From Proteobacteria bacterium UBA6908 (GTDB taxonomy: Bacteria > Pseudomonadota > Gammaproteobacteria > Acidiferrobacterales > UBA6901), in contig DKBE01000100.1 of NCBI GenBank assembly GCA_002451085.1, forward strand, positions 1 through 28,025: DNA of 28,025 nt, in the 5' to 3' direction. A program made the position numbers and the translations under genes. Shown piece after piece: positions 1 through 8,128 of this stretch (position 1 is its first letter; each line of letters begins with the position of its first letter). The notes under the pieces were generated by a model. That model saw only the letters and a program-made list of their open reading frames with translations. It ran no database searches and was not told the DNA's origin.

Positions 1-1119
1 GTCAAGAAGGAGGATTACTGGAAGGTAGTCGATCACTGCTACCTGTGTGACCTGTGCTACATGACCAAATGCCCGTATGTTCCGCCGCATGAATGGAACC
101 TGGATTTCCCCCACCTCATGCTGCGTGCCAAAGCAGTGAAATATCGCAAGGGTGAAGTCAAGACTCGCGACCGAATTCTCACCAGCACCGACGCAGTCGG
201 CAAACTGGCAGGGATCCCGATCATTGTCCAGACCGTTAACACGGCAAACAAGTCAAAAGCCTTTCGCAAGGTCCTGGACTCGGTTTTGGGTGTCCATCCG
301 GATGCCGTGGTCCCGAAGTATCACAGCCGGACCTATCGCAAACGGCATGACGCCGCTTCCGCACAGGGAACGGGCAGCGCGACCAGTACTACGAAAGGAA
401 AAGTGGCGCTCTACGTCACCTGCTACGGAAATTACAACGAACCTCACGTGAATGAGGATTTGGTGGCCGTATTCCGTCACAACGACATCCCGGTAGTACT
501 GGCCGAGAGGGAGCAGTGTTGTGGCATGCCAAAGCTTGAACTCGGTGATCTTGAAGCGGTGGCCCGTTCCAAGGCGGCCAATATTCCGCAGCTGGCGAGG
601 CTCGTCGATGCGGGATACGACATCGTGGCCGCAGTACCGTCCTGTGCGCTGATGTTTAAACAGGAACTGCCGCTCATGTTCCCGGATGATGCCGATGTTC
701 AGAAGGTCAAGAAGGCGATGTTCGATCCATTCGAATATCTCGCGTTACGCCACAAGGATGGCCTGCTGAAAACTGATTTCAGGCAGTCACTGGGCAAGGT
801 GGCCTACCATGTGCCATGCCATTTACGGGTGCAGAACATTGGCCTCAAGACCCGGGATATTCTGGCACTCGTGCCGAATACCAAGATCGATACAATTGAA
901 CGTTGCTCTGGTCATGATGGGACCTATGCCGTGAAGAGCGAATTCCATGAGGTGTCAATGAAAATCGCCCGTCCTGTCGTGGAACGGGTGGTGGCCAGCC
1001 AGTGTGACCACTACGGCAGTGATTGCCCGATGGCCGGGCACCAGATCGAAAATGGCTTAACAGATGGCAAGGCGCCGGAACATCCGATGAGTCTGCTGCG
1101 CAAGGCCTATGGGATTTGA
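1..1119 (+). CDS. Heterodisulfide reductase/GlpC-like Fe-S protein, 5' partial
   Basis: The reading frame is open from base 1, so the true start lies upstream; 372 residues are visible. The visible N-terminus carries a ferredoxin-like cysteine cluster at fragment residues 13, 16, 19 and 24 followed by Pro (CYLCDLCYMTKCP), then YVPPHEW. Two CCG-type (heterodisulfide reductase) modules follow. The first has a cysteine in VTCYG, then EQCCGMP and PSCALMF. The second has VPCHLRVQ, ERCSGHDGTY and SDCPMAG, with CSG in place of the usual CCG. This is the architecture of GlpC-related electron-transfer subunits, specifically the soluble subgroup often encoded beside rubrerythrin and DUF3501 genes. It sits 35 bp upstream of an EncFtn-family gene and shares its direction. 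An electron-transfer role in peroxide or iron handling is inferred from that context; the redox partner is unknown. Confidence 0.85.
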   Translation, partial: VKKEDYWKVVDHCYLCDLCYMTKCPYVPPHEWNLDFPHLMLRAKAVKYRKGEVKTRDRILTSTDAVGKLAGIPIIVQTVNTANKSKAFRKVLDSVLGVHPDAVVPKYHSRTYRKRHDAASAQGTGSATSTTKGKVALYVTCYGNYNEPHVNEDLVAVFRHNDIPVVLAEREQCCGMPKLELGDLEAVARSKAANIPQLARLVDAGYDIVAAVPSCALMFKQELPLMFPDDADVQKVKKAMFDPFEYLALRHKDGLLKTDFRQSLGKVAYHVPCHLRVQNIGLKTRDILALVPNTKIDTIERCSGHDGTYAVKSEFHEVSMKIARPVVERVVASQCDHYGSDCPMAGHQIENGLTDGKAPEHPMSLLRKAYGI

Positions 1120-1154
1120 TTCTGCAGTAAATGACTTACTTTCAGGGAGGCGTC

Positions 1155-1454
1155 ATGGCGAACGAAGGCTATCACGAAGCGAATCTGCGTGAGGAAACGC
1201 GCGACATGCATCGCGCGATTGTCTCGCTGATGGAGGAGCTGGAGGCGGTCGATTGGTATAACCAGCGGGTCGATGCCTGCCAGAATCCGGAACTGCGCGC
1301 TATCCTCGCGCACAACCGCGACGAAGAAAAGGAGCACGCTGCCATGGTGCTGGAATGGATTCGGCGTCGCGATCCGGTATTCGACAAGGAGCTGCGTGAC
1401 TATTTATTCACCGACAAGCCGATCGCGAGCCTCGAAGCCCACCACAAGCCATAG
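1155..1454 (+). CDS. Encapsulated-ferritin (EncFtn) family ferroxidase, no encapsulin tail
   Basis: This 99-residue protein strongly resembles the EncFtn ferroxidase of Rhodospirillum rubrum as I recall that sequence. The shared blocks include HRAIVS.MEELEAVDWY.QRVDA and ILAHNRDEEKEHAAM.LEW. The ferroxidase-centre residues (R. rubrum Glu32, Glu62, His65) correspond to Glu28, Glu58 and His61, and the accessory residues Glu31, Glu34, Trp38 and Tyr39 to Glu27, Glu30, Trp34 and Tyr35. Family members form two-helix protomers that pair to build a di-iron site and assemble as an annular decamer inside encapsulin shells. Here the chain stops after SLEAHHKP, so the C-terminal encapsulin-targeting peptide is absent, and no encapsulin gene is adjacent. 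The ATG at 1155 is chosen because AGGGAGG lies at 1144-1150; an in-frame ATG at 1131 would add eight residues without homology. Iron oxidation is inferred from the conserved site. Confidence 0.9.
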   Translation: MANEGYHEANLREETRDMHRAIVSLMEELEAVDWYNQRVDACQNPELRAILAHNRDEEKEHAAMVLEWIRRRDPVFDKELRDYLFTDKPIASLEAHHKP

Positions 1455-1514
1455 GTCCAGATTGATACCGTATTGGACAACCAAGAGAGCTACGTGAACA
1501 CAGGAGCCGCTATC

Positions 1515-2099
1515 ATGCAAAAGATTGCCCGCAATGACCTGATGCCGCTCGAGCAATACGCCAAGGCGCGCAACGATTTCCGCGCCAAGGTCATGGCACA
1601 CAAAAAGGATCGCCAGGTACAGATTGGCAAGAATACCACGCTGTATTTTGAAGACCGGCTGACCATGCAATACCAGATTCAGGAAATGCTGCGTGCCGAG
1701 CGTATTTTCGAGGATGAGGGCATTCAGGACGAACTCGATGCCTACAACCCGCTGATCCCGGACGGGACCAACTGGAAGGCGACCTTCATGATCGAATTCC
1801 CGGAAGTTGAGCAACGGCGCGTGGCGCTCGAAAAAATGATCGGAATCGAGGACAAGGTCTGGGTGCAAGTTGCGGATTTCAGCAAGGTGTACTCGGTCGC
1901 TGATGAGGATCTTGAGCGTGAGACAGACGAGAAGACATCTTCGGTTCACTTCCTGCGCTTTGAGCTGACCGGGGACATGATCAAGGCGGTCAAGGCGGGT
2001 GCGGCCGTTAGCATGGGCATTGATCACCCGGCCTATACCCACAGCGTCATGCCGTTGCCGGAGGCGACCCGCGCCTCGCTTGCCCGCGACCTTGCCTGA
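1515..2099 (+). CDS. DUF3501 family protein
   Basis: A 194-residue protein matching the DUF3501 family, recognised from the opening MQKIARNDLMPLEQYAKAR and the blocks YFEDRLTMQYQIQEMLR, DAYNPLIPDGTNWKATFM, IGIEDKVWV and SSVHFLRFEL. No catalytic mechanism is established that I can name. Family genes recur beside rubrerythrin and the GlpC-like Fe-S protein encoded at the left edge of this window, so a joint role in oxidative-stress or iron-linked electron transfer is likely but inferred. The start at 1515 is preferred over an in-frame codon at 1473: AGGAG at 1502-1506 sits 8 nt upstream, and the 14 extra residues are not family-like. It is the last gene of the visible operon, 60 bp after the EncFtn gene. 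Confidence 0.85.
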   Translation: MQKIARNDLMPLEQYAKARNDFRAKVMAHKKDRQVQIGKNTTLYFEDRLTMQYQIQEMLRAERIFEDEGIQDELDAYNPLIPDGTNWKATFMIEFPEVEQRRVALEKMIGIEDKVWVQVADFSKVYSVADEDLERETDEKTSSVHFLRFELTGDMIKAVKAGAAVSMGIDHPAYTHSVMPLPEATRASLARDLA

Positions 2100-2111
2100 A
2101 TCCACTCTGTT

Positions 2112-2137
2112 CCACGGTCTGAAGCATCTGACCGTGG
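2112..2137 (+). terminator. Hairpin after the DUF3501 gene
   Basis: Perfect 8-bp stem CCACGGTC/GACCGTGG with a 10-nt loop, 12 nt after the DUF3501 stop codon. No T-run follows, so it may be a weak or Rho-assisted terminator or an mRNA 3'-end stabiliser. Confidence 0.4.
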
Positions 2138-2184
2138 GGTGGGTCTGCCTTGTCGTTCGGATCGGCCTCTGAGCCGTCCGGGAA

Positions 2185-2213
2185 CGGACATTTATGCTGA
2201 CATCTCATATAAT
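2185..2213 (+). promoter_or_regulatory. Sigma-70-type promoter of parE-parC
   Basis: CGGACA at 2185-2190 (4 of 6 matches to TTGACA), a 17-bp spacer, and a perfect TATAAT at 2208-2213. Transcription would start near 2220, giving a leader of about 100 nt before parE at 2321. It is the best -10 hexamer in the window and fits the gap between two operons. Confidence 0.65.
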
Positions 2214-2320
2214 CGCGTGCCAATGCGAGCATGTCAGCCCGTCATGTCCGGCCCGATCTTGTGGCGCTATGCCGCGGGGCGTGCCTTCCTCTCCGTTTTC
2301 TGTTGCATCATTCCTGAAGC

Positions 2321-4213
2321 ATGAGCCAAGCCTACGACGCCTCCGCGATTGAAGTACTGACCGGCCTTGAGCCCGTGCGCAAGCGCCCGGGCATGTATAC
2401 CTCCACCGATCGGCCCAACCACCTCGCCCAGGAAGTCATCGATAACTCGGTGGACGAGGCGATCGCCGGTCATGCCAAGCGCATTGATGTCCTTCTCTAT
2501 AAGGATGGTTCGCTGGCGGTCACTGACGACGGCCGCGGCATGCCGGTCGACCGACACAAGACCGAGAAGGTATCGGGTGTGGAGGTGATCCTCACGCGTC
2601 TGCACGCCGGCGGCAAGTTCTCGAACAAAAACTACGATTTCTCCGGCGGATTGCATGGCGTCGGCGTGTCGGTGGTCAATGCACTGTCCAAGAAACTGGA
2701 AGTGCTGGTGAGGCGCGGCGGCAAGGAATACAAGATGGTTTTTGCCAGTGGCCAGAAAGTGTCGGAACTCAAGGCGATCGGCACCGTTGGCGCACGATCC
2801 ACGGGAACGACCGTTCAGTTCTGGCCAGACGAGAAATTTTTCGACAGCCCCAAGTTTCACGTTCCGCGCCTCAAGCATGTATTGCGCGCCAAGGCGGTGC
2901 TGTGCCCGGGGCTCAAGATTGCCTTCACCGACGAGTCTGACCGGAAGAACAATGAAGAGTGGTATTACGAAGACGGTCTTCGGGACTACCTGGTATCGGA
3001 ACTTGGCAAACTGGAAATGATTCCAGACGAACCGTTCGTGGGTCATTTCAAGGACAATGATGGTGAGCTTGACTGGGCTATCGTGTGGGCGCCGGACAAC
3101 GACCAGCCACTGATGGAAAGCTACGTCAATTTGATCCCGACAGTGCAGGACGGGACGCACGTGAACGGCTTTCGCCAGGGGCTGACGGATGCATTGCGTG
3201 AGTTCTGCGAGTTTCGCAACCTGTTACCGCGTGGCGTGAAACTGGCGCCGGAAGACGTGTGGGGATTGGCCAGTTATGTGCTGTCGTACAAAATGCGCGA
3301 TCCGCAATTCTCCGGGCAGACGAAGGAGCGCCTGACCTCGCGCGAGTCAGCGGCCTTTGTCGGCACGGTCACCAAGGACGCTTTTGCCCAGTGGCTGATG
3401 CAGCACGTCGCCGATGCCGAGCGCATTGCCAACCTCGCGATCGAAGCGGCCCAGGCGCGCATGAAGACCGCGAAGAAGGTTGAACGCAAGAAAATCGGTG
3501 CCGGTCCGGCCCTGCCCGGCAAGCTCGCCGATTGCCTGTCAACGGATCTGAACATGACCGAGCTGTTTCTGGTCGAGGGCGATTCGGCAGGCGGTTCGGC
3601 CAAGCAGGCGCGCGACAAGAATTTCCAGGCCATCATGCCGCTCCGTGGCAAGATCCTGAATACCTGGGAAGTTGATCCGGCACAGGTACTCGGCTCGCAG
3701 GAGGTGCACGATATTGCCGTGGCACTTGGCGTTGATCCGGGTTCGGCCAACATGGACGGCCTGCGTTATGGCAAGGTCTGCATTCTGGCCGACGCTGACT
3801 CGGATGGCGCCCATATCGCCACCCTGCTGTGCGCACTGTTCGTCAAGCATTTCAAGCCGCTGGTGGCTGCCGGACATGTGTATGTGTCCATGCCACCGCT
3901 GTTCCGCATCGATGTCGGCCAGCAAGTGTATTACGCGCTCGATGAAGATGAGCGTCGGCAGACGCTCGAGCGCATCCAGAAGGAGAATCCGCGCGCCCGC
4001 CCCATGATGACCCGTTTCAAGGGACTGGGAGAGATGAATCCAATGCAATTGCGCGAAACGGTGATGGATCCGAACACCCGACGACTCGTACAACTCGAAA
4101 TCAAGGCCGGTGACAGCACCCATCGCGTCATGGACATGATGCTGGCCAAGAAACGCGCCGCCGACCGCAAGGAATGGCTGGAGAAGAACGGCAACAAGGC
4201 AGAACTCGCCTAA
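2321..4213 (+). CDS. parE: DNA topoisomerase IV subunit B
   Basis: At 630 residues this equals the length of E. coli ParE. The GHKL ATPase domain is at the N-terminus: QEVIDNSVDEA places the catalytic Glu at 38 and the Mg-binding Asn at 42, TDDGRGMP begins at 68, and the ATP-lid motif GGLHGVGVSVVNALS starts near 109. A transducer domain follows, then the TOPRIM domain with VEGDSAGG (Glu419) and the acidic triad in ADADSDGAH (Asp491, Asp493, Asp495), and PLRGKILN between them. Assignment to ParE rather than GyrB rests on this length, on the lack of the long C-terminal insert common in proteobacterial GyrB, and on the adjacent parC. Together they form the ParC2ParE2 enzyme that decatenates daughter chromosomes. 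The ATG at 2321 gives the expected N-terminus (SQAYDASAIEVLTGLEPVRKRPGMY), although the Shine-Dalgarno sequence is weak. Confidence 0.97.
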   Translation: MSQAYDASAIEVLTGLEPVRKRPGMYTSTDRPNHLAQEVIDNSVDEAIAGHAKRIDVLLYKDGSLAVTDDGRGMPVDRHKTEKVSGVEVILTRLHAGGKFSNKNYDFSGGLHGVGVSVVNALSKKLEVLVRRGGKEYKMVFASGQKVSELKAIGTVGARSTGTTVQFWPDEKFFDSPKFHVPRLKHVLRAKAVLCPGLKIAFTDESDRKNNEEWYYEDGLRDYLVSELGKLEMIPDEPFVGHFKDNDGELDWAIVWAPDNDQPLMESYVNLIPTVQDGTHVNGFRQGLTDALREFCEFRNLLPRGVKLAPEDVWGLASYVLSYKMRDPQFSGQTKERLTSRESAAFVGTVTKDAFAQWLMQHVADAERIANLAIEAAQARMKTAKKVERKKIGAGPALPGKLADCLSTDLNMTELFLVEGDSAGGSAKQARDKNFQAIMPLRGKILNTWEVDPAQVLGSQEVHDIAVALGVDPGSANMDGLRYGKVCILADADSDGAHIATLLCALFVKHFKPLVAAGHVYVSMPPLFRIDVGQQVYYALDEDERRQTLERIQKENPRARPMMTRFKGLGEMNPMQLRETVMDPNTRRLVQLEIKAGDSTHRVMDMMLAKKRAADRKEWLEKNGNKAELA

Positions 4214-4225
4214 GGCAAAACGAAC

Positions 4226-6553
4226 ATGGCTAAGAAATCCACTGGCAAGGGAAAGGGCGGCAAAAAAACCGCCAAACCGGTCCGCGGCAAGGGCACCGCC
4301 CCGACCGTACGGCCACGTGTTGCGTCGATCGAGCGGCTGCCGCTCGCGGTTTTTACCGAGAAAGCGTATCTCGACTATTCGATGTATGTGGTGCTGGACC
4401 GTGCGCTTCCGAACCTTGGGGACGGTCTGAAACCGGTGCAGCGTCGCATTATCTACGCCATGTCCGAGCTCGGGTTGTCGGCGGCGGCCAAGTACAAGAA
4501 ATCAGCGCGCACGGTGGGTGACGTACTCGGCAAGTTTCATCCACACGGTGATTCCGCCTGTTACGAGGCCATGGTGCTCATGGCCCAGCCATTCAGTTAT
4601 CGCTACCCGCTGATTGACGGCCAGGGTAACTGGGGATCGCCAGACGATCCCAAGTCGTTTGCAGCGATGCGCTACACCGAGTCGCGACTCACCCCATTCG
4701 CGCAGGTGCTGCTCTCCGAGCTGGAGCAGGGCACGGTCGACTGGCAGCCGAACTTCGACGGCACGCTGGAAGAGCCAAAGGTCATGCCGGCGCGCCTGCC
4801 GCATGTGTTGCTCAATGGCACTACCGGCATTGCCGTCGGCATGGCCACGGATATCCCGCCGCACAACGTGCGCGAAGTCGCCGCGGCTTGTGTGCGATTG
4901 CTGGAAAAGCCGGATTCCACCACGGGTGAGCTGATGAAGCACATCCAGGGTCCGGATTACCCGACCGAGGCCGAAATCATCACACCCAAGGCCGACATCC
5001 GTGCGATGTACAACAGCGGTAACGGCAGCATTCGCGCCCGGGCCCGCTGGAATCGCGAAGATGGTGAAATCGTGATCACCGCGCTTCCCTATCAGGTATC
5101 GCCCGCCAAGGTGCTGGAACAGATTGCCCAGCAAATGCAGCAGAAGAAGCTGCCGATGGTCGAGGATCTGCGCGACGAATGCGACCATGAAAATCCGATT
5201 CGATTGGTAATTGTGCCGCGTTCAGGCCGAATCGATGCCGTCGAACTCATGGACCACCTGTTCGCGACCACCGATCTCGAGCGTTCGTACCGTGTAAACC
5301 TGAACATGATTGGTCTCGATGGGCGGCCACGGGTCTTCGGTCTCAAGGACCTGCTCGGCGAATGGCTCAAGTTCCGGTTGGTTACGGTGCGGCGACGTTT
5401 GCAGCACCGCCTCGACAAGGTGCTGGCACGGTTGCACATCCTCGAGGGCCTGCTGGTCGCCTATCTCAATCTGGACGAAGTGATTCGCATCATCCGCCGA
5501 GAGGATGAGCCCAAACCGGTGCTGATGAAGCGGTTCAAGCTGAGTGACATCCAGGCCGATGCCATCCTCGAAACCAAGCTGCGCCACCTGGCCAAGCTCG
5601 AGGAAATGAAGATCAAGGGCGAGCAGAAAGAACTGGACAAGGAGCGTGTCGAGCTCGAAGGGCTCCTGAAGAGTGCGGTGAAGCTCAAACAAAAGGTGCG
5701 TGACGAGATCATTGCCGATGCCGAGGAGTTCGGGGACAAGCGCCGCTCGCCGCTGGTTGAGCGCAGCGAGGCCAAGGCCATCGATGTTACGCAATTGTTG
5801 CCGACCGAGCCGATCACCGTGGTGTTGTCAGAGAAGGGCTGGGTGCGGGCCGCCAAGGGTCATGACGTTGATGCCCGTGCTCTCGACTACAAGACCGGTG
5901 ACAAGTTCCTGCAGGCAGCGCGCGGCAAGACGAACCAGCTGGTGGTATTTCTCGATTCGACGGGCCGTTCCTACACCCTGCCGGCGCACAAACTGCCTTC
6001 GGCGCGCGGCCACGGCGAGCCGCTGGCCTCCAGTCTCAATCCGCCACCCGGTGCCACCTGGGCCGGGGTCATGATGGGTGCACCGGACGACTTGTACCTC
6101 GTTGCGTCGGATGCCGGCTATGGTTTTGTGTGCAAACTCGCTGACCTGATTACCGATCGTCGCGCCGGCAAGGCCCTGCTCAAGGTTCCGAAGGGTGCCA
6201 AGGCCCTGCCGCCACAACGTGTGATGAATTACGATCAGGACTGGCTGGCGACAGCGACCAACAAGGGCAATATTCTGGTGTTCATGATTGCCGAGTTGCC
6301 GAAGATGGAGAAAGGCAAAGGCGAGAAGATTTTATCGATTCCCGGCGCGCGCGTCGTCAAGCGCGAGGAATTTCTGGCTGGCATCGCGGTCTTCCACGAA
6401 GGTCAGCGATTGTTGTTACGCACTGGCAAGGGTGAGCTGTTGCTGCGTTCCGGAAACGATATAGACCAGTACGTGAGTGAGCGTGCACTGCGTGGTTCAA
6501 AGTTGCCGCGCGGTCACCAGGAAGTTAAAGAAATTGAAGTGCAAGAGAAGTGA
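4226..6553 (+). CDS. parC: DNA topoisomerase IV subunit A
   Basis: This 775-residue protein follows parE by 12 nt in the same operon. The winged-helix/CAP DNA-gate domain contains [35 protein letters not shown] and the catalytic tyrosine in AAMRYTES (Tyr150, aligning with E. coli Tyr120). Tower, coiled-coil and C-terminal beta-pinwheel regions follow. The quinolone-pocket positions are the sensitive-type residues Ser110 and Glu114 (E. coli Ser80 and Glu84). The N-terminus has an extra, roughly 30-residue, lysine/glycine-rich tail ([14 protein letters not shown]...) before the family's usual start near [20 protein letters not shown]. The ATG at 4226 is retained because the tail is in frame and no later start codon precedes the conserved core. 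Confidence 0.97.
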   Translation: MAKKSTGKGKGGKKTAKPVRGKGTAPTVRPRVASIERLPLAVFTEKAYLDYSMYVVLDRALPNLGDGLKPVQRRIIYAMSELGLSAAAKYKKSARTVGDVLGKFHPHGDSACYEAMVLMAQPFSYRYPLIDGQGNWGSPDDPKSFAAMRYTESRLTPFAQVLLSELEQGTVDWQPNFDGTLEEPKVMPARLPHVLLNGTTGIAVGMATDIPPHNVREVAAACVRLLEKPDSTTGELMKHIQGPDYPTEAEIITPKADIRAMYNSGNGSIRARARWNREDGEIVITALPYQVSPAKVLEQIAQQMQQKKLPMVEDLRDECDHENPIRLVIVPRSGRIDAVELMDHLFATTDLERSYRVNLNMIGLDGRPRVFGLKDLLGEWLKFRLVTVRRRLQHRLDKVLARLHILEGLLVAYLNLDEVIRIIRREDEPKPVLMKRFKLSDIQADAILETKLRHLAKLEEMKIKGEQKELDKERVELEGLLKSAVKLKQKVRDEIIADAEEFGDKRRSPLVERSEAKAIDVTQLLPTEPITVVLSEKGWVRAAKGHDVDARALDYKTGDKFLQAARGKTNQLVVFLDSTGRSYTLPAHKLPSARGHGEPLASSLNPPPGATWAGVMMGAPDDLYLVASDAGYGFVCKLADLITDRRAGKALLKVPKGAKALPPQRVMNYDQDWLATATNKGNILVFMIAELPKMEKGKGEKILSIPGARVVKREEFLAGIAVFHEGQRLLLRTGKGELLLRSGNDIDQYVSERALRGSKLPRGHQEVKEIEVQEK

Positions 6554-6558
6554 GCTGG

Positions 6559-6581
6559 CGTCGCCCGCCGGACGACGTTTT
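6559..6581 (+). terminator. Weak terminator-like hairpin after parC
   Basis: CGTCG/CGACG arms (6559-6563, 6573-6577) with a 9-nt GC-rich loop followed by TTTT at 6578-6581, starting six nt after the parC stop. The five-base stem and short T-run make it a weak candidate. Confidence 0.35.
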
Positions 6582-6606
6582 CCAAAATGACGCGTGAGGA
6601 CATGGA

Positions 6607-7296
6607 ATGAACAAGTATATTTTACGGATTGTGTTTCTGGCGGCGCTTGCGGGTGGTGCCACGAACATTGTGGCCGCAGAGAAAACCGAACTCAAAACGG
6701 ATGCGGAAAAGAATGGCTACAGCGTCGGCTATGACATCGGTCATTCGCTTAAACGCCAGCTCGAAGGCGTGGATGCCGCGAGCATGGCACGTGGGCTCAA
6801 GGATGGGATGAGCGGCGCCGCTCCGGTACTGTCCGAGACCGAAATGAAGCAGCGCTTCGTGGCCCTGCAGCAGGAATCAGCCAAAAAAATTCCGGAGAAG
6901 AACAAGAAAGAGGGCGAGGCCTATCTGGCCAGGAACAAGGACGCGAAGGGAGTCAAGACCACAGCCAGTGGCCTGCAATATAAAGTCATTACCACCGGCA
7001 AGGGCAAGAAGCCGGGTCTTGAAGATACGGTGACGGTGAATTACCGCGGTACGCTGATCGACGGTACCGAGTTTGACAGTTCCTACAAGCGCGGCCAGCC
7101 AGCCACCTTCCCGGTGAAAGGCGTGATCTCTGGCTGGACCGAGGCGCTGCAACTCATGCCGACGGGCTCGAAGTGGATGCTGTATATCCCATCCAGCCTG
7201 GCCTACGGTGAACGTGGCGCCGGCCCGATGATTGGCCCCAATTCCACATTGGTTTTCGAAGTGGAGTTGCTGTCCATCGCTCCGTCGAAGCCTTGA
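6607..7296 (+). CDS. Exported FKBP-type peptidyl-prolyl isomerase (Mip/FkpA-like)
   Basis: A 229-residue precursor. Residues 1-24 form a Sec signal peptide (charged MNKY, hydrophobic core, NIVAA|E cleavage region). Residues about 30-115 match the helical dimerisation domain of Mip/FkpA proteins (KNGYSVGYDIGHSLKRQ, MARGLKDGMSG). Residues about 120-226 form the FKBP fold, with the typical VTVNYRGTLIDGTEFDSSY, ISGWTEALQLMP, and IPSSLAYGERGAGPMIGPN ending in LVFEVELLSI. The protein would act in the periplasm, catalysing cis/trans proline isomerisation and chaperoning outer-membrane or secreted proteins. TGAGGA at 6595-6600 supports the ATG at 6607. Assignment to FkpA, FklB or Mip by name is not resolved. 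Confidence 0.92.
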   Translation: MNKYILRIVFLAALAGGATNIVAAEKTELKTDAEKNGYSVGYDIGHSLKRQLEGVDAASMARGLKDGMSGAAPVLSETEMKQRFVALQQESAKKIPEKNKKEGEAYLARNKDAKGVKTTASGLQYKVITTGKGKKPGLEDTVTVNYRGTLIDGTEFDSSYKRGQPATFPVKGVISGWTEALQLMPTGSKWMLYIPSSLAYGERGAGPMIGPNSTLVFEVELLSIAPSKP

Positions 7297-7380
7297 GGCG
7301 CCGTCAGTCACGAGCCCAAGAATATTGAGGCGGCATTGGCCATCCGGCGTGATGCCATGACATAAGTATTGGGGTGCCCC

Positions 7381-8058
7381 ATGTTTCAGATACCTGTCAG
7401 TGACATGCTGGGTCTGTTCTGGTTTGTGATCGTCTGGGTCGGATACACCCTCTATGCCGATCGCCGTGAACCACGAACTCAGTCTTTGCGAGCCGTGATG
7501 CACCGGCACCGGTATACCTGGATGCAGCAGATGCTGTTGCGGGACAACCGCGTGACGGACATCAATATTCTGCGAAATCTGATCGGCGGCGTCTCATTCT
7601 TCGCGTCCACCACGTTGCTGATTCTCGCTGGCATCGTCTCGGTGCTGGGTTCAACCAACAGGGCCATCGAGCTGGTGCGCGATCTGCCCTTTGCGGCGCG
7701 CACGACCCAGGTGCAATGGGAGTTGAAGTTGCTGGTACTGGCGGTGATTTTTGTTTATGCCTTTTTCAAGTTCACCTGGACCCTGCGACAGTTCAATTAT
7801 TGTGCCATTCTGATCGGTGCCGCACCCCACGGAGCGGATGATGGCTATGCTCGACGGACTGCCGAGGTGGCCACACATGCCTCGAAGGATTTTAATCAAG
7901 GGCTGCGCGCGTATTACTTCAGTCTGGCGGCGCTTTCATGGTTTGTCAGCCCGTGGATTTTTATAGTCGCGACCACCGTGGTGGTGGTAGTACTGTATGC
8001 ACGCGAATACGGCTCGCACGTATTAAAGACGCTCGGTGCCGTCACGTCTTTAAAGTGA
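7381..8058 (+). CDS. DUF599 family membrane protein
   Basis: A 225-residue integral membrane protein of the DUF599 family. It shows the family pattern of an N-terminal transmembrane helix (about 8-25), a basic segment HRHRYTWMQQMLLRDNRVTDINILRNL, then SFFASTTLLILAGI in the second helix, a third helix near 115-135 (KLLVLAVIFVYAFFKFTW) and a C-terminal helix near 185-210. No catalytic function is known to me for the family. The ATG at 7381 is preferred over an in-frame TTG at 7369 because the added residues are not hydrophobic or family-like; no clear Shine-Dalgarno sequence decides the matter. It lies 84 bp after the FKBP gene, with no functional link visible. Confidence 0.82.
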   Translation: MFQIPVSDMLGLFWFVIVWVGYTLYADRREPRTQSLRAVMHRHRYTWMQQMLLRDNRVTDINILRNLIGGVSFFASTTLLILAGIVSVLGSTNRAIELVRDLPFAARTTQVQWELKLLVLAVIFVYAFFKFTWTLRQFNYCAILIGAAPHGADDGYARRTAEVATHASKDFNQGLRAYYFSLAALSWFVSPWIFIVATTVVVVVLYAREYGSHVLKTLGAVTSLK

Positions 8059-8065
8059 AAATATG

Positions 8066-8087
8066 CCGGTTAGCCATGAATAACCGG
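8066..8087. repeat. Inverted repeat between the DUF599 and GGDEF genes
   Basis: Perfect 7-bp arms CCGGTTA (8066-8072) and TAACCGG (8081-8087) around an 8-nt centre. It begins 7 nt after the DUF599 stop and ends about 40 nt before the GGDEF start. It could be a Rho-dependent terminator hairpin or a repressor operator; there is no T-run. Confidence 0.4.
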
Positions 8088-8116
8088 TGCCGATCCAGCC
8101 TGGCCTGTATCGGGCG

Positions 8117-8122
8117 TATACT
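8117..8122 (+). promoter_or_regulatory. Possible -10 element of the GGDEF gene
   Basis: TATACT lies six nt upstream of the ATG at 8129. No Shine-Dalgarno sequence is present and no good -35 is seen. If it is used, transcription would begin at or next to the start codon, giving a leaderless mRNA. Confidence 0.3.
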
Positions 8123-8128
8123 GAAATA

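Noticed and set aside
4553..4573. Possible quinolone-resistance substitutions in ParC
   Set aside because: Ser110 and Glu114 are the sensitive-type residues, so there is no sign of resistance mutation.
7369..7380. TTG start four codons before the DUF599 ATG
   Set aside because: The ATG at 7381 directly precedes the family-like N-terminus and the TTG adds nothing recognisable.
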